From NCBI GenBank assembly GCA_015039315.1, contig WIDE01000012.1, forward strand, positions 80,448 to 126,920: DNA of 46,473 nucleotides, in the 5' to 3' direction. Made by a program: the position numbers and the translations under genes. The notes under the pieces are model-generated. The model had not been told where the DNA came from and ran no database searches. It saw nothing but the letters and a program-made list of their open reading frames with translations. The stretch is from Clavulina sp. PMI_390 (Eukaryota > Basidiomycota > Agaricomycetes > Cantharellales > Hydnaceae). Below, one piece after another: positions 1 to 11,332 of this stretch (the stretch's first letter is position 1; every line of letters begins with the position of its first letter).

Positions 1-833
1 TATAGTCCAAGTTGACTTGAGATCAGCCTTGAAGTTGGCTTGTGCAATTGCAGTCACCGCACAAATGTACCCTACCTGACAGCTCATACCCTAAGGTCTC
101 GAGGGAAAGAAGCGCTACAGTGTTTGCAAGGTGGCGCATATCTACTCAATAGTAGTAGGGGCACGAATTTTGACTGCGCGTCTCATGTATAGAACATCCT
201 ATCTAGGCATCTAGCCAAATCTAGCCTTGCTATGGAATATCAGCATATCCTGGGCATGTGAGACTTGGAGAACCTGAGGTAGCTGGCAGGAAGATCGCAT
301 GGATCATACTAGGCGAACACTCTGAGAGGGCCGCCATCTTGGCCGCCGTTGATTGAGCCGTCTTGGGAAATAATGACTGCTGTGGTTACGAAAGAGTTAA
401 AAAATAGCTGACGATCTTGTGATCGAGCGCATGCCACTACGATCGAGAGAGGGTGTGTGCGCGCGCCACGCAAAGGCCTCAAGGGCCACATACTGACTTC
501 CTCTTGTCTCAACGCTCTCAATTCAAATAGCGCATATCTCGATACCGAAAACTCTCCCCGCACTTCGGGAGAGTCCGAGAGTCCGAGAGTTAAACAAGCA
601 TCGGCTTGTGTTCATCACGCCGCGTTCTGACGGGCTCGGGCTCTGGTTTAGCATTTAACGACGGTGGCGCGGCGTCTGCTTCACTCAACGCTGAAGACAA
701 GCCAGAATCACCAGCTCGCGATTGACGAGGACAGTGTTCTTGACATAGAAGAGAAGTGATGTAGGCGCAAGCTCTGCCTGGCAGGGCCGTCAAGGCAGAA
801 AGAATGGCTGGAAACCCAACCATGCCACGAACG
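1..833. other. Left edge, no supported gene
   Basis: No gene can be defended here. A minus-strand frame open from 964 to 590 ends in a polar Pro/Glu/Arg-rich stretch and could be the last exon of something, but it has no recognisable domain and no clear splice sites. A short imperfect inverted repeat (arms about 551-559 and 566-574) is followed by a repeated gagtccga unit near 572-590. Confidence 0.3.
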
Positions 834-1185
834 TCAGGCATAGAGGGTCTGTGGAGACATGATATTGACCAGAGGGAACAGATTGGCACTCGTAGGAAGC
901 GCGTGCAGCAGGTTTGCAGCCAGGGCCGCGAGGTTGATGTCAGCTCCCCCAAAGATTTCGTCATGCACTCGATTTAGATAATGCTGTTATTGCAGCTAAG
1001 GCGTTTCTGATAATCTTCAAACTAGATAACTGCATTGATGACTGCGCCAGGAGGCAGCATATTTCCCTCTTCCCCAAGCATAATCGCCATATAGGGCGTG
1101 TTGACGTACTGACAGTGCCAAGAGAAATACACACTCTCACGGTGAACCCAAGGGGTTTGACAGTCATCGTGAGATATTCGCTCAT
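834..1185 (-). CDS. Possible coding fragment, unrecognised
   Basis: On the minus strand an ATG at 1185 opens a short frame that begins MSEYLTMTVKPLGFT. Two further coding-like blocks lie downstream in other frames: one around 1110-1025 containing GEEGNMLPPGAVINAV, and one around 958-834 containing GGADINLAALAANLLHALP and ending at a stop at 836-834. Joining the first two would need a 32-nt intron, shorter than those elsewhere in this window, and the second join is not obvious. This may be a decayed gene or chance. I do not recognise it. Confidence 0.15.
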
Positions 1186-2013
1186 GTTGTGCTCTCTCAA
1201 TATTCTCGCCAGGCTGCATATGAGTCTGGGGCTAGGCCGCAAAAATGTGAGAGTGAGATGTTTATTTTCTGGTGCTCATGGTCACCTTCTTTCATTTTAG
1301 CCTCGCTTGTTGATGTAGTAGTATCCAGGGGCAGCTACTGGTTACGGTTCAATAAATAACATGGTGGATGGACCTTGATCGCTTTCCATATATAGGAAGT
1401 GCTGGGATGCGCAAAGTGATTCTGAAGGGGAGGTGGGTGCAAGGTGTGAAGCTCATCGTCAACGACGATTCTGAGGATCTGCACGAAGCTATCGTGCTGT
1501 AGCCATAGCAGTAGGACCGGCAGAGGTGAGCGTCAGGAGGAACCGATGGAATGAAATCTCCTGTCTGGACGCATACAGTTATGAACATGGTTGCGATGGG
1601 ATGAGAAAGCTGGTCTCCTCTCGAGGTCGACGACAGCCTCATCGATTTGCTAGCTAGATTGCACGATTATAATAGAGAATAGGAGGAACAGGGACAATAA
1701 AAGAGGAGAAGAGCGCGCGGAGGCATGCTGGATACTGCGAATAAAGTCAGTCAGGTGACGCTTACTCGGCTTGCCCACGCCCGTCGTGACTATCGTCTCC
1801 GCCCCCCCTCGTCGACCCAAAAAATCGTCGTTGGTACCTACCCGTCGATAGTCGTCGCGTCTTCTAGCTCCAGCACACGTAGGCAAGCTACGGTGCTCCC
1901 TGTCGGTCCTTACTCCTTTGGTCTCCTTTTTACTATTGTCAGTCTTGTGTGTGTGCCCAAACTAGGCGGGCGCTTCCATTAGGCTGAGAAACGTTCACAG
2001 AACGAACCACCAC
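1186..2013. other. Intergenic, probable promoter side of the membrane-protein gene
   Basis: Only short open frames without recognisable content on either strand. The right half is the likely promoter and 5' leader of the plus-strand gene starting at 2014. No clear TATA box was seen. Confidence 0.35.
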
Positions 2014-4074
2014 ATGCCTCACGGCGACGACGAGCTCACCCAATCCAGCCACGACCCTCGTCCTCAACAGCAGCAGCACCAGCCAGAGCAGCCCCCTCGG
2101 TCTACACGCTCGGACGCTCTGTCGTCTCCATCCATGTTCCTGCCTGAACAAACACCCAGTTCATCACCAGGCGCATCATCCTCATCATCTTCCTCTGCGG
2201 TCTACTCACAACCAACCCCCCCACCACCACCACCGGGCTATCACTACGTCGCCGCCCAGCACCCCCAGCAACCCCAACAGCTCTCGGAACCCCACGTCGC
2301 GGATGAATTCGAGTCCGACCATCGAGATAATTACGACATGTCGCCTCTCAACTCGGACGGCTCGATAGATGAGCACATCGCCAGGCGATATCGCGCTCAT
2401 GGCAAGCGTCGACAACATGAGGATGCAGACCTTGTCCCTCGTGCAGGTGCGTCTTCCTTTCGCTCTGGCCTTTGAATGCTGCCCGCAGGCTCACGCTCTT
2501 GGCTATTACGTTTTTCTCATATTCCCGATGTATTCCCCCCAACCTCGCAGGCTGCACGGGCATTGGCAACGATCAACTATCGTGTCAACCTTCAGCAGGC
2601 CAAAAGGTTATCCAGAACGAGTGGTTTGAGTTCCAATGTCCGTCTTCCACTTCATCCGCCCATAGTAACAACTGCGTCACTCACTTATCGTTGCCCGTCC
2701 ATCCATGCCCACAGGGAGTTCATACAACCCATTATTCAACCAAGTCTCCAATGTCAATATCTATCTATTTAACGGAGACTCGGGCGACCAGATAGGCTTT
2801 TGGAACGAGAACAAGTACCAAGGCTCAATCCAAGTCCAAGCCAACGACACCTTTTGGGGCACCGCTGGGCCCGACATCAAGGCCGACCATAATCAAACCT
2901 TCCCCTTCTACTTTGTCATCATCCCCTCCACCGCTACCGTTCATAATGGCGAGTCAAGCGAGCCAACATTTACCGGTATTCGTGAGTATTGCTCTCGTTT
3001 GATCCTGTTATCACACATTCATTTCGTGTTTGGCTGATGATGACGGCGCATCTTTTTCCTCTTTCATCAAAAACAATTGTGTCCGTGATCCTCGTTCTCT
3101 GGGTTTCCCATCCTCTCTCGTGCGATCTTGGCACTGCCCACGACGATGATCTTCTTCTCCCTGGCAATGGTTTTGGGGTGCGGCCCGCGGCACTGGCAGA
3201 GACTGCGCTTCCCAACTCGGTGTTGGCAACCATGTCTACCGGTTCAATCGTGTCCACCGCTTCAATATACTCCCTTTCTTCTATGGCATCCGCTTCGGAG
3301 CAGTCCGCATCCATTGCTTCGGTCTCCACCCGCTCTGCCTTCTCCACTGCTTCGACAGGCATCTCTGGCTCTCACCCGACAGGGACTGGAGACACACACA
3401 ACGGCGGTGGAGGTAGCTCCTTCCCTGGATGGGGCATTGCCCTCATCACTATCCTCGCCTTCTTCCTCCTTCTCGCCGTACTCCTCGGCTCTTATCTCAT
3501 CATGAGGCGTATCCGACGTCAACGCGAGGAGCTTGCTCGCCGCAATTCGATGGGTAGCTCGACCCCTATGATGGCTGAAGGGCCAAGAGGAGGGGCAGCG
3601 GTTATAGAGCCGACGAGCCCCACTGAGATGACAAGCGTGGGTGGTGGCCATAATAGCGAGAGAATGTTTGGAATGGGAGCGATGGGTGCTGCTGCAGGTG
3701 CTGGTGCTGCCAACTCTTCGCATGCAGGCGGCACACGGACTGGCTCGCGCGATGGGCCTGGCGTCGGGATGTTCGGAGACACGTCTTCGATGATGTCCGG
3801 TAGTGACACGACGGGCCCGGGGATGCTCTCTGGCGCAGATGCGGCCATCGTAGCGGATGCTTTCCGCCAGGCAATGCGCAAGCCAGATTTCAGTGGGCGG
3901 CCAGTGGAAGAGGACGAAAGCCCTGATCAAGTCGAGATGGACGAGACCCGGGAAAGAGAATTGATCAATGAAGAGCTTGCCAAGGAGGGGAGAGACATTC
4001 GGAGTGTGGGGAGCGCAAGGGATGTCAAAGTTTTTGGAACGGACGCCGTAGCCCCCAGTTCTAGTGGCCGGTAG
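2014..4074 (+). CDS. Single-pass membrane protein with Ser/Thr-rich stalk
   Basis: Four exons join in frame: 2014-2446, 2551-2637, 2715-2981 and 3200-4074, giving 553 residues. Residues 1-144 are Gln/Pro/Ser-rich and disordered, ending in a basic patch (ARRYRAHGKRRQ). Residues about 145-263 form a compact domain that starts GCTGIGNDQLSC, is rich in Trp, Phe and Asn, and has NxT sequons. A Ser/Thr/Ala-rich stalk follows to about 330. One transmembrane helix lies near 340-364 and is followed by RRIRRQ, which places the Gly/Met-rich tail in the cytoplasm by the positive-inside rule. This layout resembles fungal cell-surface or secretory-pathway type I proteins, but I cannot name the family. There is no signal peptide in this model, so the true first exon may lie elsewhere or the start may be wrong. 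The third intron (218 nt) is long for the window and could hide an extra exon. Confidence 0.65.
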
Positions 4075-4079
4075 TGTTG

Positions 4080-4965
4080 TTTCAAAAATATCTTCCCGTT
4101 CCTTCCCCCCTTTGCCCGCCTTCTCCCTATTCCTTTGCGATACCTTGCCGACTATTCTCCCTCCTCAACCTCAAGCCAAATCATCATCCTGTCTATTGGC
4201 AGCCACACTCCTCACCATCCCACCCATAAATGTGTTTGTTGCTGTTGCCACCTATTCTTACTTTATTCTTCGTCTCAGGCACTGCGAGCATTACACGCTC
4301 TATTTACTTATTCACTCAGTCGTCGCTTTCCAATTCCACATTGCATCCCATCCATCAACATCCCATCCACTCCACCCAATTCTGTTCAGACTCACCCCTT
4401 CCACTCCTTAGGTTTTCCCCAATTTCCAGCCGTTCTTTTTCTCGCTCTCTTGCTTTCTTTTCCTGGGGCCTTGAACTGGTTTTATTTCGCTGTCGTCCTT
4501 TGGGTCTCCAATTTTAGTTGGCCCACTCCCTCTCCGCTCCTATCTCCCCTCCACAAACTCCTGCCACTGGCTCTGATATACCCTAAGCGCGCGAGCTCGC
4601 CTTCCTTACCCCTTGTCAACTTTGTCTGGACAGTATGTCCTGCCTGGTTCGCGAAGAACCGTCAAGCATATGTCCCCCTTGCCTGCGCTTCTTCCATGCC
4701 TTCTCCAGACATCAAACGCCAGAGCCAGTTTCGCAGCTATCTCCTCTCCTATGGACTCTCTTTCTCTCTCTCCCGCCTATCCCGTTTCCTCTCCTCCGTC
4801 ATCCTCTTTACAGCTCCTCCTACAAGTCTCGTCTGCTTTTTGTGTATCCTTTTCGCTACAGCACGGCAGTACTAGTAGTTGCCAATCAACCTTTATGCAT
4901 CGACTCTTTTCCCCTCTTTCCCTCTCTCTCTACTCTCACTCTGCATAGGACCTGCGACTTGGGCT
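4080..4965 (+). other. Long pyrimidine-rich tract
   Basis: From just after the stop of the membrane-protein gene to about 4965 the plus strand is dominated by C and T; the line 4441-4500, for example, has only 15 purines in 60 bases. This keeps several overlapping plus-strand frames open for hundreds of bases, including one of 246 codons (4135-4875), whose products are Ser/Leu/Pro/Phe-rich and look like composition artefacts. The tract may be a 3' UTR, a pyrimidine-rich promoter of the kind seen before fungal genes, or a purine/pyrimidine-asymmetric spacer. Confidence 0.5.
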
Positions 4966-7051
4966 TTGTTTTTTTTCCCACTAACAAGGCTGGATCTGGG
5001 TTGTGGAGGCGAGGGCGAGACCGCAGGTGGACAGGCGGCTGCGAGCGGCGGATAGTTGGTTGATCCCTCTAAATTCATAATGGCCTGGACCGCGTGGAGC
5101 TTATTTTTTTTCCGTTGCTTCCTCTTCCGATTCTGCGCTCGCATGGTTGTTGCCAAGCGATGGAACCTGAAACTGATGATTGGCATTGACGTCATTGTTC
5201 AGGTCGCTTCATACGCTCGCCGGCAGGTTGGTTCATTTTTTGTTGGGTTCGGATGATGGTAATGCAGTTTTGCAAAACTCACACGTGGAGTCATACTCAC
5301 AGTGGAGCATTGCATCTTCCTCTGGCGAAAATTATATATCGTGTGAGGAAGGTTTTTGAGAGCTAGTGAATAGCCAAAACTTGGGCGCGGGACCAGTACT
5401 GAAGATCAACACTTGGCAAAAACTGCACAAGATCGTCACATTGTGTTAAGCCAAGTGATGATCCTTATTTTGTCGACAATGAAGTGTGCAATACTGGTGC
5501 TCTGTTCGGTTCACAAGCAGCATCACCGCCATCTCATTTGTGCCGCAATACAACGATCATAGTCGATGAGAATGGCTCAGCTGCGAAAACAGTCAAGAGA
5601 AAGCTCGTGGCGAGTGGTGTTGCGACACAATGACCAGCTCACCCACGACGTAGTAAGGAGAAGATGCTACTAACAAAAGATATTAAGCCATGGCTCTATG
5701 CACCTCTTTTTTCGCAACCAGAGAATCAGAGGAGGCGCATGTGTGGATGGCTAGACCACGAGTGAGAATGAAAATAGAACCAAAGACGATAGAAATCTCG
5801 CTGACCGATGTCGTTTTGGTTTCCAGGAGCCTATGGATCGACGCCCTGACAAACGTAAATCCACCATGTGAGTTTACCGTGCATTCCAGACCCCGAAGTC
5901 TACACGCCCCTTCATCCCACCTAATTGTGACTCCCCTATTGTATCCGGAATCTATCGCTCTTCTGTCGAGAATGAGGCGTAAGAACATATCAAGGGCTAC
6001 ACGGAGAAAATAGAGAGAGATCTTCTGAGCCTGCTCCATTGCTCACGACGAATGGCCAAAAGTCGGCGTAGCTGTCGTACCGCTGATCTGAACACAATCA
6101 TCATGGGACAAAGGATTCGCCACTTCAAATCAACTGATTCAAGGTCCCCATCTTAGGGGTGTTCCATAACACACATCAACCACACTGAAGCATCGCTGTA
6201 TCCAGGTAATCTGCAATTGAGCAAGATGTGCCAGCAGCGAAGAGAGAAAGCGACGCGGGTTCTCATAGATAGCCATTACCAGGAGGAGAGCGATGATTAG
6301 GATCAAGTCGCGTTTCATTGACGAATACGAAAATGAGGGGGAGGCGAACGCACAGCTGCCAATGAAGGGACCGAAGCCGACAGAATAAGAGTTCAGGTAA
6401 GTCGGACTAGCCAATTATTATGAGCTGATAGAATGTTAAGGGAAGCCAAGAGCAAAGGTGCCGCACAAGCAAAGTGTAGAAGGGGTAAATTGATTGCTAG
6501 AAAATCGGTCAAGGCACAGACCAGTTAATGGAGTTCAAGATCGGAAGGCCATTCCCAGCCATTCTAGCCTTCGTCAAGAGCGACTTGGATCGTTATATTC
6601 TCTTTACATCGGTTCGACCATATCGATCTCGGTCTATTTGCTACATATCAGCGGAGTTTTGGGTTTTAGAGCGGGTCTCTGGGTCGCCGCGTCGGCTGGG
6701 TAACAAGAAGTGCCGCATTCAATGTGGTACTGATAGATCGATGTCTGCGACACAAGGCATAGGTGGCATAATGGAGCAATACAACCATACATTAGCACCA
6801 AGTTGCATGACTAGAGGGCTGAGGCTGATGGGAGGAAGAACTGAATGGCCTGGCTAGAACATTGTTCATTTGGCTCGGTCGACGCTCAAACCAAAATTTT
6901 CTTCGCGGAAAGCTATCGATCTCGCTTAGTTGACCCCCTCATACACCTGGAGAGTAACTGGAGCTTATTTTCATCCGCGCTTCTCTCACTTCTGCGGTAC
7001 CTCTCGGTGTGGTGGATGCGCTAGGGCTACAAGTTCCCCCAACCAAATACT
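4966..7051. other. Intergenic region before BMS1, no supported gene
   Basis: I see no recognisable protein here. An ATG at 5080 opens a 59-codon hydrophobic frame after the pyrimidine tract. Minus-strand frames at 6414-6139 and 6039-5683 contain hydrophobic stretches (for example LILIIALLLVMAIY) that could belong to a decayed membrane-protein gene, but I found no convincing joins. The last few hundred bases should hold the BMS1 promoter. Confidence 0.35.
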
Positions 7052-10000
7052 ATGGACAGCTCCGCACATAAAAGCCATCATGCTCCTCGCGCTGGCAACA
7101 AGAAAGATAAAAAAGATAAAGGGAAAGGGAAAAGCCACGACAAAGGCTTTAATGAGAAGGTGCGTTCTGCGCCATTGAGAAACATGTACCACAATAGGTT
7201 CCTCGCAGCTCTTGTGATGCTCTATGCCCTAAATACGACTTTCTACAAATGGAGGGTAGGAGATACTGACCTCAAATATTCTTTCAATATGGAATAACAG
7301 GCGTTTGCTCCCAAGTCTGGCAGAAATGCCGATCGACAAGGCCGGCGTAAGGCAGAGAAAGATCAGACTCGACTTCACGTACCACTCGTCGATCGGACGC
7401 CTGATGATGAACCTCCTCCGGTGATAGTAGCCATAGTAGGGCCTCCTGGGGTGAGCTCTTAATACAAAAGTGTGAGTGATTCGGTGTTGACGCCTATCCT
7501 AAGGTCGGTAAAACTACGCTTGTGAAAAGCCTTGTCAAAAGATACACCAAGACTTCGCTCACAGAAGCCAAGGGCCCGATCACCGTTGTTACTGGTAACT
7601 TCACGCCTCAAACACTCGCGATGCTTCGTTCTCATGTTGACGCTTTAGGCAAGAAACGGCGACTGACATTCATGGAATGTAACAACGACCTCAACTCTAT
7701 GGTTGATGTTGGCAAAGTGGCGGACCTAGTCCTGCTCATGATTGACGCAAGTCTAGGATTCGAAATGGTAAGCATATACCTCTTGGGGTGAACACGCTTG
7801 TCCCTGACGCATCAAATTTCAGGAAACATTCGAGTTCCTCAACGTCCTCCAAGCACACGGATTTCCTAAGGTGATTGGTGTGTTGACGCACTTGGACCTG
7901 ATCAAGAAGGTTGCCATACAGCGCGAGACCAAGAAACGCTTAAAGAAACGTTTTTGGACGGAGATCTATCAAGGAGCCAAGCTATTCTATCTCTCTGGTA
8001 TCCTTAACGGCCGTTACCCTGATCAAGAAATCCTCAATCTTTCCCGCTTCGTCTCAGTCATGAAGTTCCGACCCCTTGTTTTCCGCAACTCTCATCCATA
8101 CATGCTCGCCGACCGTCTCGAGGATCTCACACCTCGTGAACTCATTCGAACGAACCCAAATACCGATCGCTCAGTCACAATATATGGTTACCTCCGTGGA
8201 ACCAATATGAAGCAGAGCACAAAGGTGCATGTTCCTGGAGCTGGCGATTTGGACATCAAGAGCATCACGCGCTTGACGGATCCCTGTCCATTGCCTACTG
8301 CAGAGAGCGAGAAGAGGAGAAAACTTAGTGATAAGCAGAAACTCATTCATGCTCCAATGAGTGATGTTGGTGGAGTCATGTACGACAAGGATGCTGTCTA
8401 CATCAACGTCCCTGGCAACTTTACCCGAGCAGACGGGGAAGACGAAGGTATGTGCTCAATTGAATTTGGGATCTCTTTGCTGTGAGCTTAAAATCGCATC
8501 TATACGATTACCATAGTTCCACGAGGCGAAGGCGAGCAAATGGTTATTGATCTTCAAGATGTCAACACTACTCTTGCAGATGGGATTGCCCGATCTTCAA
8601 TCAAGCTCTTTGAGTCTTCATCGCAGCCTTTGTCTCTTCATCCGTCTGGCTCTGATTTCAGCGAGGACGAGGGTGAGGATGACGGAGATCATGATGAGAG
8701 TCTGACGGGGTCGGACCTTGATTTGAAGGAGGGCGATGACGATGAAGAGAGTGATGATGATGTCTTTCGTCCCGGACCATCTTCTGGTGGCCGGAGAACG
8801 ATGCGCCAGTCTCGGGGTACTACTCGATTCATGCCTTCAAACAACGAGTCAGGCAAAGGCGAATACATCGCCTATGCAGACAGTGACTCCGAACTTGAGC
8901 TCGACGGCGAGGATGAGGGCAATGACCCGCAAGCGCATTGGCAGCAGGATGACGAAGCCCTCGATCTCGATGATGAGGTCGATGACGACGAGGATGAGGA
9001 TGAGGACGAAATCCCCGCTGCTCTGCGATGGAAAAGCGATCTTGCTGGTCGTGCTTTGTCGACATATAAGCAGCATGCTGGCCGTCGGAGGAACCGAGAC
9101 CTCGTCAAACTCATTTACAACAGCTCTCTTACTCCTGAAGAAATATCCCGTGGCGAGAGCTCGCCATCCTCGTCCAAAATTAACTCCAGAGGCGATGACG
9201 ATGATTTCTTCACTCTCAAAACCTCCTCCGTCCCCTCCTCATCTTCCGCTCCAAGCTCCATTGATCAAGCCAAGGAGCCCGCGCCTTTCAATGCCGTTGA
9301 CTGGGACGACGAGGACGTACTTGACTCGTTTCGTCACTTGTTTATCACTGGGAATTCTGGTGCTCAAGACCTCGATGCTGCCGATGGTATCGATGATGAC
9401 GGGAACGGGTTCGTGGATCTCGAAGCCTCTGGTGAGACTGGCGCCAATGTCGAGCCTCAGAATGAGAAAACTCTCGAAGAGGAGCGAGAGGCTGCCCTCA
9501 CACGAAAGAAGGAGGATCTGAAGCGGAAGTTTGATGAACAGTATGACGATCCGGATGAAGATGGTGAGAAAATGGATTTTTACGAGGAAAAGAAAGACGA
9601 AATGGCCCGCCAGCTTCGCCTCAATCGTGAGGAGTTCGTTGGTGTCGACGAAGAAACCCGGGCTCTCGTTGAAGGTCATCGTCCAGGTGCATATGTTCGC
9701 ATAGAGCTGGAAAATGTCCCGTGCGAGCTCATCCAGCACTTCAACCCCACCAATCCCATCATTGTTGGCGGCTTGCTTCCCGCCGAGGAACGCTTCGGAT
9801 TCGTTCAAGTGCGCATCAAGCGCCATCGATGGTTCGCACGCACTCTCAAGACAAACGACCCTCTAATATTCTCATTGGGATGGCGAAGATTCCAGACGAT
9901 GCCCGTCTATTCCTTGGATGACCACAGTATCCGCATGCGCATGCTCAAGTACACTCCTGAGCACATGCACTGCTATGCAACGTTCTACGGCCCCGTCTCT

Positions 10001-11064
10001 CTTCCTAATACGGGGTTCTGTGCGTTCAACTCGCTCGACGGGACCACCGCCGCCTTCCGGGTTTCCGCCACTGGCGTCGTGCTCGACATTGATCGCTCGT
10101 CCAAGATCGTGAAGAAGTTAAAGTTAACTGGCGTACCCTATAAAATTTTCAAGAATACGGCCTTCATACGTGATATGTTCAACTCCCAGCTCGAAGTAGC
10201 TAAGTTCGAAGGTGCCACGATCCGCACAGTTTCCGGCATTCGGGGGCAGATCAAGAAGGCGTTGCCGAAGCCCGAAGGCTCCTTCCGAGCGACGTTTGAG
10301 GATAAGGTACTCATGAGCGGTACGTCTATTTTCGTGCTGTGATTTCATGCTCTCCTTGTTCAAGCTTACTGATATTCCTCTGCACAGACCTCATCTTTCT
10401 CAGAGGATGGTATCCAATCCAGCCCCGCAAGTACTACAACCCAGTCACCTCTCTCCTTGTTGAGGGCGGAAACTGGCAGGGTATGCGCCTGACTGGGCAA
10501 GTACGGCGAGAGCAAGGGGTCAAGACACCTCTAGAGATCAATTCGGCTTATCGGGTAAGCAGTACATTGAGGCTCATACAATAACTCTTTGCCTCTCCAC
10601 ATTCCACTAAACGGTTATTGATTTCGCCCTGTTTGGTTTTCGATTATCAGGCTGTTGATCGCCCTTCTCGTCGTTTCAACGCCCTCAAAGTTCCGCGCAA
10701 ACTGCAGCAAGCTCTCCCCTATGCCTCAAAACCCAAGACTCTCAAGGCGCAGCTCAAGCAAACCTACCTCCAAAAGCGCGCCGTTGTGCTTGAGCCAGAG
10801 GAGAAAAAGGCGATCACGATGTTGCAGCAAATCCGGGCCCTACGCAAGGATCAAGTGCAGCGCCGCAAGGCCAAGCAGGGAGAGAAGCGCGAGGAGTTCA
10901 AGAAGAAAATGGCGAAAATTGAAGCAGCAAAGAATGAGAAGAGGAGTGAGGATCGAAAGGAAAAGAGGAAACGAGATGCAAAAGCATCACGAGACCCGTA
11001 TGGAGAGGATGGAAGTAGCGGAGGCGGAGGCGGGGGCAGAAAAGCAAAGAAAGCGAGGGCGTAG
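7052..11064 (+). CDS. BMS1: Ribosome biogenesis GTPase Bms1
   Basis: Seven exons join in frame: 7052-7159, 7301-7450, 7504-7767, 7823-8447, 8517-10319, 10388-10554 and 10651-11064. They encode 1176 residues, close to yeast Bms1 (about 1180). Bms1 is a nucleolar GTPase of the SSU processome; it binds the Rcl1 endonuclease and is needed for early 18S rRNA processing and 40S assembly. The Lys-rich N-terminus leads into a P-loop, GPPGVGKTTL, near residues 83-92, split by intron 2. The AARP2CN region follows (about 270-380). The middle is strongly acidic with runs of Asp/Glu. The C-terminal Bms1/Tsr1 domain starts near 768 ([12 protein letters not shown]) and contains [14 protein letters not shown]. 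The tail is Lys/Arg-rich coiled coil. The ATG at 7052 gives the expected N-terminus. The gene is convergent with EAF7, with 268 bp between stop codons. Confidence 0.95.
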
Positions 11065-11332
11065 TCATTGGGCTCCTTTCGTAGGGCAGCTGGAGTCCGC
11101 ACCAGCAGGGTATTGTCCCGAGGACTTTACGGGCTTCATTTGTTATGAAATCAGTGTAGAATCGCCACTTCTTTGCAAACTCACTCTCTAAACTGGGTTT
11201 AGTATATTACACGAGGCCAATATGTGAAGAATTACTACAATTTGATTGAAGGTATGATGAAAGGGAGCCCCAAATGTCGAAGAAGCAGAAAAGAAAACTA
11301 CGAAGATGATGAGACCTGAACCAGCGCTTTGT

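Noticed and set aside
551..574. Hairpin ACTCTCC..GGGAGAGT
   Set aside because: A short imperfect stem; rho-independent terminators are not expected in fungal nuclear DNA and no gene end is secure there.
4135..4875. Plus-strand frame of 246 codons
   Set aside because: Lies in the pyrimidine-rich tract where stop codons are rare; overlapping frames are also open and the product is low-complexity Ser/Leu/Pro/Phe.
9239..9826. Minus-strand frame of 195 codons inside BMS1
   Set aside because: Antisense shadow of the conserved BMS1 coding exon, no splice context or domain.
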